NCBI GenBank assembly: GCA_013396755.1
Contig: VWZF01005999.1
Location: forward strand, 227,158 to 291,157
Length of the DNA: 64,000 nucleotides
Reading direction: 5' to 3'
Origin: Sclerurus mexicanus
Taxonomy: Eukaryota; Chordata; Aves; Passeriformes; Furnariidae
Positions 39,301 through 51,300 of the stretch are shown one piece after another. Numbering within the stretch: the first letter of the stretch is position 1; the number at the start of each line of letters is the position of its first letter. The translations under genes and the position numbers were made by a program. The notes under the pieces are model-generated. The model did not search any database. It saw only the letters and a list, made by a program, of their open reading frames with translations, and was not told where the DNA came from.

Positions 39301-42300
39301 CTTCTAAAACGTCAGGGCTCTCCTCCTTCAGTCCCACTGCTGTGGGTCAGTGCAGCACACGGGGGGGCTCTCACGGACACCTGCTCTCCTCACAGCACTG
39401 GGCTTGTCATTTCTCCAGCCCGAATCCCTGGGAAGGAATCCACAGGCACAGATCCCTGATCCGTGCTCAGCCATCACACTCACACCCTGCACTCGTGTGT
39501 GCCATGGGGCAAACCCACCCGCACACTTGGCCCTCCTGAACACCCAGCCAGCAAACAGCTCTGCCAAAAAGCAGGACAGCTCCTCTCCTCTGACCCTCTT
39601 CCCTTGCCCTGATTTTTCCATGCCTTCCAGCCATCTCCTGCCCAAGGCACCTACAGACACGTGGAAAACACTCAGCCCTATCCCCCCTTCTCAGCTGTTG
39701 CAAAAGTTAAATGAAGCCCCTAAGAGCTCCTGAGTGCTTTAGCTCATTGGTTTTACTCACTTGCTTATTTAGCCCCCAAAGTCTCCTCCCACACAGGCTG
39801 TCTGCTGTCCTCAAGAAAAGCCATTTACTCCTTCCCTCCCTCAGGATATGGATCTTAATGCTTAATGCATGCAAGAAGTAAACTACTAACAGGCTGCTTT
39901 TAGTTCCACCTGGAGCTCCCTGTTGTCTCCCTCTGCTCTCTCCAGGAGAATTAGGACAGAAGGTAAAACCCACCGTTTTCAGGAGGAGAGGAAAGCAGAT
40001 TTTTATCCCTCATTATCAGCCAGGTTTCCTTCCTCTCATGTGGGCATTTGTGCTCTTGTGCTCAGCACGTGCCTGGCACTGAGAAAATTCAAATCCAAAG
40101 TTCTACACTAAAGAAACTCGATTCTGAAGGACCCTGAGGGTTCTTTATCAGAAAGCTCACCAAAAACAGCAGTGAAAGGGCTAAACTAGTTTCTGCAAAA
40201 AGCCTGGCACTCACACAGATATTCCTGTGGATGTGGCTGCAAATTGATACTCAGCTTGGCTGGCAAGGCCAAACAAAGACCAGAGCATTCCTGTTTCCCA
40301 GGATCAATCCTCCAAACTGTGACATTCCCCGGGGCAGACAAGGGGAGGGAGCCCCTGGTGCTGCAGCAGCTCAAGGTGGTCCCTGGGGACAGCCTGGGGA
40401 CAGCGGGGTGGCCTGGCTGGCAGGAGTGGGCACTGCCCAGGCAGCAGGGATGTGCTGGCACCCTGGGCACAACAGCCCACCAGCCTGTGCCACCCCTGCT
40501 CTCCCACTGTGCAGTTCTTCAATCAGGCAGCACAAAGGAAAAGTGCCCTCAAGTTCCAGGGGAAAGGATTTCACGTGCTGTCCAACATCCAACGTGCAAT
40601 TCCACAATCCTTCCATCCCTGTGCTCTTTGCCTAATGGCAACTACTGACTACGGGCTTTCTGCCTCAGCCTGTCATGAATTATTGAGAGACAACACAAAG
40701 TGTTCCAGGGCAGCAAAGAGGAAAACAGGAAGTGTGACAAGAAAGGCAGAATGGAGCTCTGGAGAATAACACAGGTTCTTGTCAATTTTTTTCTAATCTG
40801 TAAGCTGAGAGAAATATAAACAAGTTAAAAAAAAAGAATAATTCCTGTGAGATTCCAAGCAAAGGAGAAATGAAACATTGTGGGCCTACGAGCACAGAAT
40901 TTGGCATAAAAGTGGAAAATAAAATTTCTGTCTGATTTTATCAACGTGGGTTTCTTTCTCACAGAACCAACTTAAATAAACCTGATGCTTTTCAAAGCCT
41001 TTCTCCAACAACACCCTTAAATATGGGCACAAGAGTTAGAAGTGCCACAAAGTCTGGGGAAATTGTGGAGATGGAACACTGGAATATCAGAGAGCTGCAA
41101 AAATGCAGAGAAGGGGCAACAGATTTTAAAGGAGGAAAAGGAGAGATTTGGAAAGGTCCCAAAAAAGCTGGAGAGGTGATGAGTTCCTGAGCACTGACTG
41201 GCAAGGGGTGAATGGAAGCAAAAAGATGGAACAGACAAGAGATAACTCAGTTCTTGAGAGAGAAAACCCGGGAAAATGAGAGCAATAACCCAGTGCCGAA
41301 CATCAAAACAAACCAAAGAAAGAGCAGGAAAAGGTGGGATCTGGCTGCTTGGCTGAGCCAACACAGTGAAACTCCAAGTCAGGGCCAAGCAGCAACAGAG
41401 CAGCCAGAAAGGGCAGGCACGTAGAAGAACTGGCTGATACTGCCTGGAACGGCACAGGTGGGAAGCATCCATGAGAAAGGAGCCCAGGGAGCTGCCACCC
41501 ACTCCCCAGGCTGGGCAAAACACAGCTCCAGGCACATGCTGAGCACAGCACAGCCAGCTCCAGGCACTACAGCCTGGGCTGGGCAGACCAAACCCAGAGG
41601 AGGAGGATGGGGGACAGCTGAGGAGCAACACAGACAACCGGAATCATTTCGGAAGCAAGAAGTGCGTGCGGGAAGGGACAACAGCGGCCTGGAAAAGACA
41701 ACAGCCCCAAAAAGTCCTGCAAATAACTCAGGGCTGATGGCACATTCGGGGAGAAGCTGCAGGAGGAGGTTGGAGAAGGAAATAGAGGTGTTTGAGTGTG
41801 TGTCAAGTAACTCTGAACAACAGGATGGGGGAATAAATCATTATTGTTGGCAACAAGGCTAACCACAGTCAGCATATTGAGTTTTTAATTAAGAAGTACC
41901 TGCATTTAAGCATTAAGACAACTCATGTGCTGCTGCCAAGGCCCAAGTAGGAACCTGTCTTACACAGGGGCATTACTGTTTGGTCTATTAGCGAGTACTG
42001 AAAATCCAGTTACACCCACAGCAAGCACTCCTAACACACCCAACAGCCTGGGCTGCGTTTGGGAACAGAACCGGGCAAGCTTTCCAGCAAAAAGGAATGC
42101 TGAATCCAAGAGAAAGGGCCTGGCAAAGCAGCACTTAAGACAGCAAAGCCAAGGGTCTGGCCAGACTCTTTTCTTTGAGGTATGGGAATCTTGGGTCACA
42201 ATTGCCACCCCAGTGGGCTGAGTGCTCTACAGACCTTGAACAAAGGAGATGTCACCATTTGACATTCCATGTTCTCCTCCTGCTGGAGATGGAGCCACCT

Positions 42301-45300
42301 GACAGATGGATAAATCCTTCCTTTAAGCTGTATGGCTTGCTGTGGAATGGACTGCAGCAGCACCACCCCCAGCACCCCCACCACTCACACTCAGAACCAT
42401 GGAATCACTGAAGCTGGAAAAGACCTCCAAGTTCATCCAATCCAACCTCTTACTGGACACCTCCATGCCCACTAAACCATACACCAAAGTGCCACATCCA
42501 CATGTTCTTTGAACTCTTCCGGGGATGGGGACTCCGCCACCTCCCTGGGCAGCCCCTTCCAAAGCCTGACCACTCTTTCCATGGAGAAATTCCTCCTGAT
42601 GTCCCACCTGACCCTCCCCTGGCCCAGCCTGAGGCTGTTCCCTCTCCTCCTGTCCCTGTTCCCTGGGAGCAGAGTCCAACCCACCCGGCTCCCCCCTCCT
42701 GTCAGGGAGCTGCAGAGCCAGAAGGTCCCCCCTGAGCCTCCTTTTCTCCAGGCTGAGCCCCCCCAGCTCCCTCAGCCAACTCTTCCCTGGACGTGCTGCA
42801 GCTCCTCAATGTCTCTCCTGCCATGATGGGCCTCAGAGAGCCCCCAGGACTGGAGGTGCCACAGCAGCAGCAGCAGCACAGAGGGATGGGGACGGCCACT
42901 GCCCTGGGTCTTTGTTGAAAAGGGCTGTAAAAAATTTTTTAAAAACCCTGAAAAAAAATCCCAACCAATTTATGTTTTAATGGCAGGACTCACTCATAGA
43001 AATGGGACTTGGAAATGGAGAGGAAGCTGCAGTCCCTGTTGGCCTTGATGGTGAAGATGAGAGGCTCCCCGGTGAGGACAGCGAGCTGGCCCACCAGCTC
43101 CCCAGGGTGGGTTATGAAGAGACAAGTGTCCTCCTCGGAGTCAATCTTCCTCTGGTACACATGGAGCATCCCCGAGACCACAAAGCAAACATTGACATCC
43201 TGCAGCAAGTGGAGAAAGAGCTGGAGAAAATGCCCTGAAGATTGGAAAAGCAATTATCACAGTGACAGCACCAGCACGACCGATGCGTTTCGCAGAAAGC
43301 TCCCCCATGGCTTCTGAACAATTAGGTGATAAAATAAGACACAATAGTGAATTATTAAAAGCAGGTTATGAATATTTCAAGCCGAGCAGCCACAATATTG
43401 AGAAGTGTGTTTCTCTTTGGGTGGTTACGAAAAATGAAGAGATCTCAAGGAACAAGAAGAGAAGTGGGAGGGCAGGGCACACTGGGCAGTGCCAGCAGCA
43501 GGGGCAGCAGGGCAGAGCTGGAACCGGGGCTGCCCCTCACCTGTAAACCCCTCTCTTTACCCAGCATTGGTATAAACACAGCTCACTGTGTCCTAAAGAC
43601 ACTCTGCTACAAACCAGCAGCACCAGGTTGGTGTTGCAGGGGGGAAATGCTCCACTGCACGTGAGTGCCAGCCCAGAAACCTTGGGTGCAGGGCATGGAG
43701 AAAAGGCTGGCAGGAGGAGGGGCAGGGCTGGGATGCTCCACACCTCCTCACCAGGTCCATCACAGCTGGCAGCACACGGCCCATGCTCCCACTCCGGTTA
43801 CACCACCAGCCCCAGCATGCGGGAGGGCTGTTCCGCCTGCAGAGGAGGAACCTCGGGAAGGCTCAGGTGGGAATTCCTTCATCACCAGAGCAGCAAACAC
43901 CTCCGGGAGGGGAGCAGGCACAGCTGAGGGGGGCTGACTCACCTGGTCTCCCTGCCTTGACAGCACGGTGCCAGCAGTGACCTGGTGCAGCGTCACTTTG
44001 CCGTTCAGCAGGGCAGGGTTCTGCAGAAGAAAGGGGTGGGAGGCACAAATTACTGCTCTGGACACAGCTAAAGGCCATGGATGTGAGCAGGCATCCAACT
44101 AAAGCAAACGAGAACAGCTACTAAAGTTATTAAAGACAGTGTCACAAGCATTTGAACCTCTTTAAAATACAGCATGTCTTTTGTTTCTCTACCCGACACG
44201 CATTTCTTCCAGAAGACAAAGGAGGTTTGATCCGTTTCGGGTGATCACACTTGGACTCTCGAGGATTTTCTACTTGTCAGTTTTCCCCCCAGACTCTCCG
44301 AAGGGTCTGTAATGAAGAGACCCACATCAGCTGGCAGGAAAATCATGGAATATGAATTTACTTCCGCAGGAAGGTGAAACTGGAGGAGACTCCATGATGG
44401 AGTAGCTGGACAAGAAGATCCAACACTCGCCCTGTCCCAGCCCTTCCCTGCTCACACAGTCACGCACGGCACATTTTCCCCCAAGGCCATGAATTCCTGT
44501 GTCCAGGCACACGGGGCTTGCACAGGAGAGCTGGAATTCCCTCAGTTTGGAGCCAACCCCAGCCCCTGGGATGGCAAGGAGCTGAGCTGGCTGAGTGCAC
44601 CAGGGGATCCAGAGATTCCTCTCCAGCTCCAAAGCCAGTCCCCAGCACAGGCCTGAGAGCACAACTCATTGTAGTTAACCCAGGTTTGGGGAAGGTTGTT
44701 CTCAACAGTGACCTCAGGGCGTGAATTTCTCAATCACAATCCCACTGGTTTGGGTGGAGGGGACCTTAAAGCCCATCCAGTCCCACATGGCAGGGACACC
44801 TTCCACCAGCCCAGGTGGCTCCAAGCCCTGTCCAACCTGGCCTGGGACACTTCCAGGGCTGGGGCAGCCACAGCTTCCCTGGGCACCCTGTGCCAGGGCC
44901 TGCCCATGCCTATAATAAAGAATTTCCTCCTAATATCTAATCTAGCTCTGCCCTCCTTCAGTTTCAAGCCATTCCTCCTTGTCCTATCACTCCAAGATCT
45001 TGTCCAAAGTCCCTCTCCAGCCTCCTTATAAATCTTCATCAGTTCAGCATTTCAGCATCACCCCCTGAAGGGGCTGGGGCAGAAAACAAGGCTCAGTTCT
45101 GGATCCTTGTGTTCTGCTGGATCCTGGCAGCGCAATCCTGGCCCTCCCAGGCCCTCTGTGTGTTTGGCTCTGCCCAGGGCTCGGCCACAGAGCCAGAAGC
45201 ACTGAAGGCAAGAGCTGCCCTCAGGAAGCAGCAGCTCAGCACAGAGTGTGCCCACAGTGCAGCAGGACACCAGCAGAGCAGAGCTATAACACTCCACAAC

Positions 45301-48300
45301 CGTCATTGTTCTGCCAGGTTCGAATGTTTGCATTTGGGGCTGAAAAAAAAACAGAGCGAGCAATATAATCCCAATTATTCTTTACACCTACTGCTTATAA
45401 AAAGAACATATTTCCATCAAAAAATAGTTTTATGGGAGCCCATCTGTTTCATGGGAACAAATCCAACGCAGAGGACCTGACAGGCACCTGTCAAAATATT
45501 TCAGTTCAGCAGCAGCAACTCCACTAATTCCTGTAATGTTTTATTCTTTATTTATGCCTTCGTGGTTGTCTGGTATTACCTGTTCTTAAAGACCAGCTTG
45601 TCACTCTGAAAGCCCCTCTCAGGAAGGCAATAGGAGCTCCCTGATGAGCTCTATTTACCAGCAGGATTTGGGGGCTGCATTGGCTCTAATAAAAATTGCT
45701 GCAAAGAGTCTTTTCATGTCTTGAGGCTACTCAAATACTGGAATAGATTGCACCCAGAGCTGCGAAGCCTCATCACTGGAGATCTTTAAGAGCCAAAAAC
45801 CTGGCAGAAATGACTTAGCAATATTGGATTGTGCCTGGGGCATGAGAAGAGCCTCCCTGACCTCCAGGCAGACCTTGAGATCCTCCTTTCCTGTGCTGTC
45901 ACCACCCCATCGAGCAAGAAAAGGGCTGGCAAACAAGATCCATCCTGCCCAGGACCTTCTCCCTGGCAGAGGTGAGACCAGCAACCCCAAATGCAGCACT
46001 GCAGGCTCACAGGGGTTGTGTGAATAACCCTGCACTGATCCCTTCCAGCTCCTCCAGCCACCAGCTTTTAGGGAACAAAGGCATCAGCACAACAAACTCC
46101 ATTTCCCAGGGAACTCCTTCCTTTGCATCCCTGTAACAAAGGATTGCAGCAGGAAACCTCAAAAATCAGGTTACACTAACAAATAGTACACGTAACAGGG
46201 GTAATTTTTGGGTAACAAACGAGGAGGGTTTATGATGCACAAGTGAAAATACAAACCACTTATAACCAAAAAGTAAAAGCAGTGATTAACTGGGAGAAAC
46301 AATTCTTTTGTCACAGGAAGTTCCCTTCTCACTCACATCACAGGAGAGATGTCCTGTACCACTGCTAAATGTCACACCATAACTGCAGGTAAAGCTGAAA
46401 CCATGCAAAAATTGTATGAGATGGAAAATCATCTGTGACAGAGCCAAGGAATTCAAGTGATTTAAAACAAAATTTAAAAAAAAGAACACATTAATTCTGA
46501 AGTCAGACACCTAAAGGCCACTTGAAACAATAATGCCTCTCCCCTACAGTCAGTTATCCCTTCCTCTCTCCTCCAGGCTCATGAAAATAACCCAACAACC
46601 AAAAAAACCCCAAACCTGCCACCATCTGTCATCAAAACATCCTGATTTTATTCTCTCTGGTTGGCTGCTCTGAAAAATGACAACTTAAAACGCTTCCGAG
46701 CAGCCAAGAAATAAAACACCTCATTTTTTAGCAGATGAGTTTCCAGAGTTCATCTTCTTCTTTTATGGGAGCAGCGTTGAACACAAATATTTTGCACACA
46801 ATAAGGTGTTTCTCCTACTGCCTAGAGAAGAAGCAACTTTTGGTGTCCTGCCTGGAAAAAGCACTGAGCTTCCCATGAGGTCTCTGGCATTTGGCTACAT
46901 CCCATGAGACTCGAATTTGCTTGGGAAAACCTCAGTTGCTGTAATATCAAAGCCTGAAAATCCTGCCTTGTTTCCTTGTTATTTAGGTCTCCGTATTTCA
47001 AACACTGCTGCATTTTAGGGGTACTGTTGCAATTCACTTGATCTCTAAGCTGCTGCTTGTTAATTACTGAGAAACTCGTTCTAGACCCAAAAAAAAGTGC
47101 TGCAATCAGTGGCTTCAGTGAACTCATGGGCTGATAGTCCTACCAGGACCAGGAGGCTGAGCAGAACAGATGAAGGTACCTGGTCCTACTTTATTTGTTA
47201 TAAGAATCAATTCTAAAACACCCCACAGCCTTCCATGAGGATACAAATGCCTGGAAAAGGCCTGAAAACAACAGGTAAATCTCCTGCTGACAGCCCTTGC
47301 ATCTTCGTTCCCTCTTGCTCAGCAGGGGCTGAGCTCAGGGTGACTGGGAGGGCACCAGGCACAGGACCCAGCTGGGATGTGCTCCCAGTGCCACTGGCCG
47401 GGCACAGGGACTCAACTCCAGAGCCCAGCCAAGGCCTTGGATGCTGTGCCAAGAGCATCAAGGGATTCAGCAACCACCTGAATGCCTTTACAAAGCTTCT
47501 TCACACACCAGGTGAGAGCACAGAATTAGAAGGTGGCAGAAGTTGCACATCTGCTGCTCACAGGGCTAAATCTGCACACACAGAGACAGGATTCATGCAC
47601 TGCATTCCAGCAAGCCCTGCTCAAGTGGCAGAATAACTCAAATTTACTGCAGCCCTTCTAATAACTTCAACAACTATTGAATAAAACATTCAGCTTGTCT
47701 ACAGTTCTGGGGAGGCAATTTCCATTTCAGTTCCTGGCAGAGTGAGATGAAAAGCAAGAGCAAAGCAGTTGCCCTGCAATAACTCACATCAAGTTTCATC
47801 AGGGTGGAGAGGTCTTTCTTTGCTGCTTCAACCATGGCATCCACATGTTTGCTGTTGCAGGAGTCCTGCGCTGCACTGTAGTGGAAAACTGCTGAAGGGG
47901 TCTCTGTCACTGTCACAGTCTTCTTCAGTGTGGACTGCAAAGACCAGGAACACAGCAAGGATCAGCTGCAATGTCAAAACTGGCACTTACCCAGCCAAAA
48001 TGGGCCACATCACGTGTTCTCTACCCACCACCACGAGCGGTCTGCAAAAAAGAAATCCAGGTTTCCACAAAAGCAACAGCTTGCTAACTTCATTATCCCT
48101 GTATTTTTTCTGACATGTGAGCCAAACAAAGTTACTCATCACAGCTGGTGAAAGGAAGAATAAGAGACTTTTCAGAAATTGGGCAACTAAAACTTCAACA
48201 CAAAGCTGGAGGGAAGAAAAAACGTCTGTCAAAGTCACAACCAGCAACAATTTCACTTCAAAGTTTAGTCTGCAGTTTTATAATCCCAGAGTGTTTTTGT

Positions 48301-51300
48301 GCCCTTAAACTCCCAGGGCACAAATAAAAACCAGAGAGCAAAAGGAAAAGCAGATTTATAAATGGTGCCTGGAAAGCTACGGGAAGCTCACAAGTTTGTC
48401 ACTCCTTGCTGCAGAGTGCCCCAAACACAGCACGGTCTGACAAATCCACCTTTCCAAACGATGCAGCCCATGAACCAGGGGAAGGCAGAACCTAAAGCCA
48501 AGAAGCTGTAGCTGTGTTTTCACGTTGCTTGCCAAGGGGGAGTTCCGAGACCAAAGAGCTTTAACAGCCACCAAAATCTAGGGAAACAAGTCTAAGTTAA
48601 AAAATAACAATATAGAAGACCAATCAAGGCCAGGTTGGAGGTGGCTGGGAGCACCCTGGTCTGGTGGATGGGCTTTAAGGTCCCTTCCAACCCAAACCAC
48701 TGTGATCCCACAGGACCAAACATCCCACAGAGCTCCAAGGGCAGCGTCCCAAAGGAAGGGAGGAAACATCTGACTCCCTCCAAGGACAGTGCTGGGCAGG
48801 GAATGGGCTGGGCTGGGCTCCTAGAGCAGCAGGCAGACCCACCTTGGCTGTGCCAGGGCTGCTGGCGGCATCCTCTGGGACCAGGTGCACCCGTGCCCGC
48901 TCATAGGCCATGTCCATGTCGGACTTGGCACCGCTGGAATTACCTGCAAACAAGGGCAAAAGCCTCGGGTTAAACAACCCCTTGTCACAGCCCCAAGGAA
49001 CAGCACAAAACACACAAAGTGCAGCAACTTCAGCACCTTCTTGCTCTTTATGGATGCCCTTTGACCTGCCAAACCCAGTGGGAACTTGAAATCTGATCAT
49101 CTGAACCCACTGACACAGCGTGCCCCAAAACTCCCACGTGCATTATTTTACAACCATCATTTTGGGATAACAAAACAGAGTCATTCGGAGCCCAGAATTT
49201 CCAGGCAGAGGCAAAGCCACCAAGCAGATTTTCCTCGGGTTTTTCAGGAAATGATCCTCATTAACCTTTTCTCCACCAGGCAAAAGAAGGATTTTTTTGC
49301 ACCAAATGAATTTCAAGAGCTTTCGAAAGGAGAATATTAAGATCAGCAGGTTCTTCAGGTCTCTCCACACAAAGCAATTCTCCCTGATGCCTAAATAATT
49401 TCAGGTTTTTTCTACGACTTGTCCCAGTTGTGGTGCTGAGAGTCGCAAAAGCGATTCCCTGGCAGGTCTCATCTATTTAATTCATGAATTCAAAGCCACT
49501 ATGACCTGTATTCCTCACTTCCTAATTTTAATGAGCTTAATTACATCAAGCTCCTTGGCTGCCTCACCCCCCTTCCAGGAACTTCTCTGAGCTAATCAAT
49601 AATCCAAACATCACGAAGAAGCTGCTCCTGTTTAATTAAAGCCCTTGAGCAGGATTCCCCCCGTCAGCCTGAGGATTTACAGAGGAATTTTAAGAATCAT
49701 GCACAAACCACAATTTCCTTCAGCAAATAAACCTGTAACAATTTCTGTCATATTTCCATGCTTAAGATGTTCCCAAAATAGCCTGTTCAGACTATTTTCT
49801 CCCTTATGCCTTTCCCCTTTGGTCACTATTTTTCTTTTGCTTTTATAAACACAAATTGCTGCTCAGGAATAGGCTGGGCCCTCAGGAAAACCAGTGTCTT
49901 CCCTGCCTGGGGAATTTTGGGAATAAATCCTGAGAGGGCTCAAACTTCTAATTTTCCTTCCCCATCTTGCCCTCCCTACACACACACTCTTCAGTTTACC
50001 CAGGATTGCCCTGAGCTTTGGGAAACTGCATTTTGGAAACATGGAGCTGCCCTGGTGATATCTGACCATGTGAGAAGATCACCCTCCCACAAACAGCTGC
50101 CCATAAATTTAGATTTAAAACCACAATTCTTTTATTTCTGAAGGAGCTTCACTCCCATCTTCCCCCCCAGCTGACACAAGGGGAGAATCCCACTGTCCCA
50201 AATATTCAGATCTACCTCAGAGTACTCTTCTCAAAGGTATTTGGAGGAAATGGCCTCAAGGAGGTTGAGATTGGACATTAGGAAAAATCTTTCCAGGGAA
50301 GGGGTTGGAAAGCACTGGCACAGTGTTCACAGAACAGGGGGATGGAGACAAGGTCTGGTGGAGACCATGGTGGTGCTGGGTGATGGTTGGACTTGAGGAT
50401 CTCAGAGGTTTTTTCCAAGGTTAACAATAACAATTCTGTGATTTTGTGACCTGCAGATATGAACCAACCTTCAAAAAAATCCACATCTGCCACTGGGGTC
50501 ATAAAAACATCACTTCATGATCAGCCTCCAACCAAGAAACCAAACAAGCTGACCCAAAGATTATCACCAGCAGGACTCACAAGCCATAAAATCACAGAAA
50601 AATCCCAAACAAGCCAACCAAAAAGCTTCTACCAACTGAATTTCATACACCCTGCAGCACCAAAGACCCTAAATCAGCTGTAAACTACAAGGCTGAGCCA
50701 GCAGCTCCTCATGGGCTGATCTGCCCAGCAGTCACCCTGACCCCAAATCCCAGTGTCCACCACTCCTGAGCCCAACACACCAAGGGCATGTTCAACCCCA
50801 ACTCATCCCCTCCTGTTCAACCCCAACTCATCCCCCTCCTGTTCAACCCCAACTCATCCCCTCCTGTTCAACCCCAACTCNGGCACCGCTGGAATTACCT
50901 GCAAACAAGGGCAAAAGCCTCGGGTTAAACAACCCCTTGTCACAGCCCCAAGGAACAGCACAAAACACACAAAGTGCAGCAACTTCAGCACCTTCTTGCT
51001 CTTTATGGATGCCCTTTGACCTGCCAAACCCAGTGGGAACTTGAAATCTGATCATCTGAACCCACTGACACAGCGTGCCCCAAAACTCCCACGTGCATTA
51101 TTTTACAACCATCATTTTGGGATAACAAAACAGAGTCATTCGGAGCCCAGAATTTCCAGGCAGAGGCAAAGCCACCAAGCAGATTTTCCTCGGGTTTTTC
51201 AGGAAATGATCCTCATTAACCTTTTCTCCACCAGGCAAAAGAAGGATTTTTTTGCACCAAATGAATTTCAAGAGCTTTCGAAAGGAGAATATTAAGATCA

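Larger units (their letters stand above)
37446..42993 (-). other. PNPLA7: PNPLA7 intron between window exons 8 and 9
   Basis: 5.5 kb, GTGAGT to CACCAG. CR1 pieces at 38400-38551 and 38553-38757 (3' end and reverse-transcriptase part, joined at an N), 38895-38960 (RT part) and 42391-42850, with a CAG run at 42862-42879. Nothing is recognised in 37450-38390 and 38970-42380. Confidence 0.85.
44021..47787 (-). other. PNPLA7: PNPLA7 intron between window exons 6 and 7
   Basis: 3.8 kb, GTGAGT to TCTGCAG. CR1 at 44728-45050 and a degraded CR1-like piece at 45732-45890. Nothing is recognised in 44030-44720, 45060-45720 and 45900-47780. Confidence 0.85.
48927..50880 (+). repeat. Large direct repeat, copy 1
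   Basis: 1,954 bases that recur at 50882-52835 at an offset of 1,955. This copy is joined to the intact exon 5 (48843-48943) and is taken as the true locus. Confidence 0.97.
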
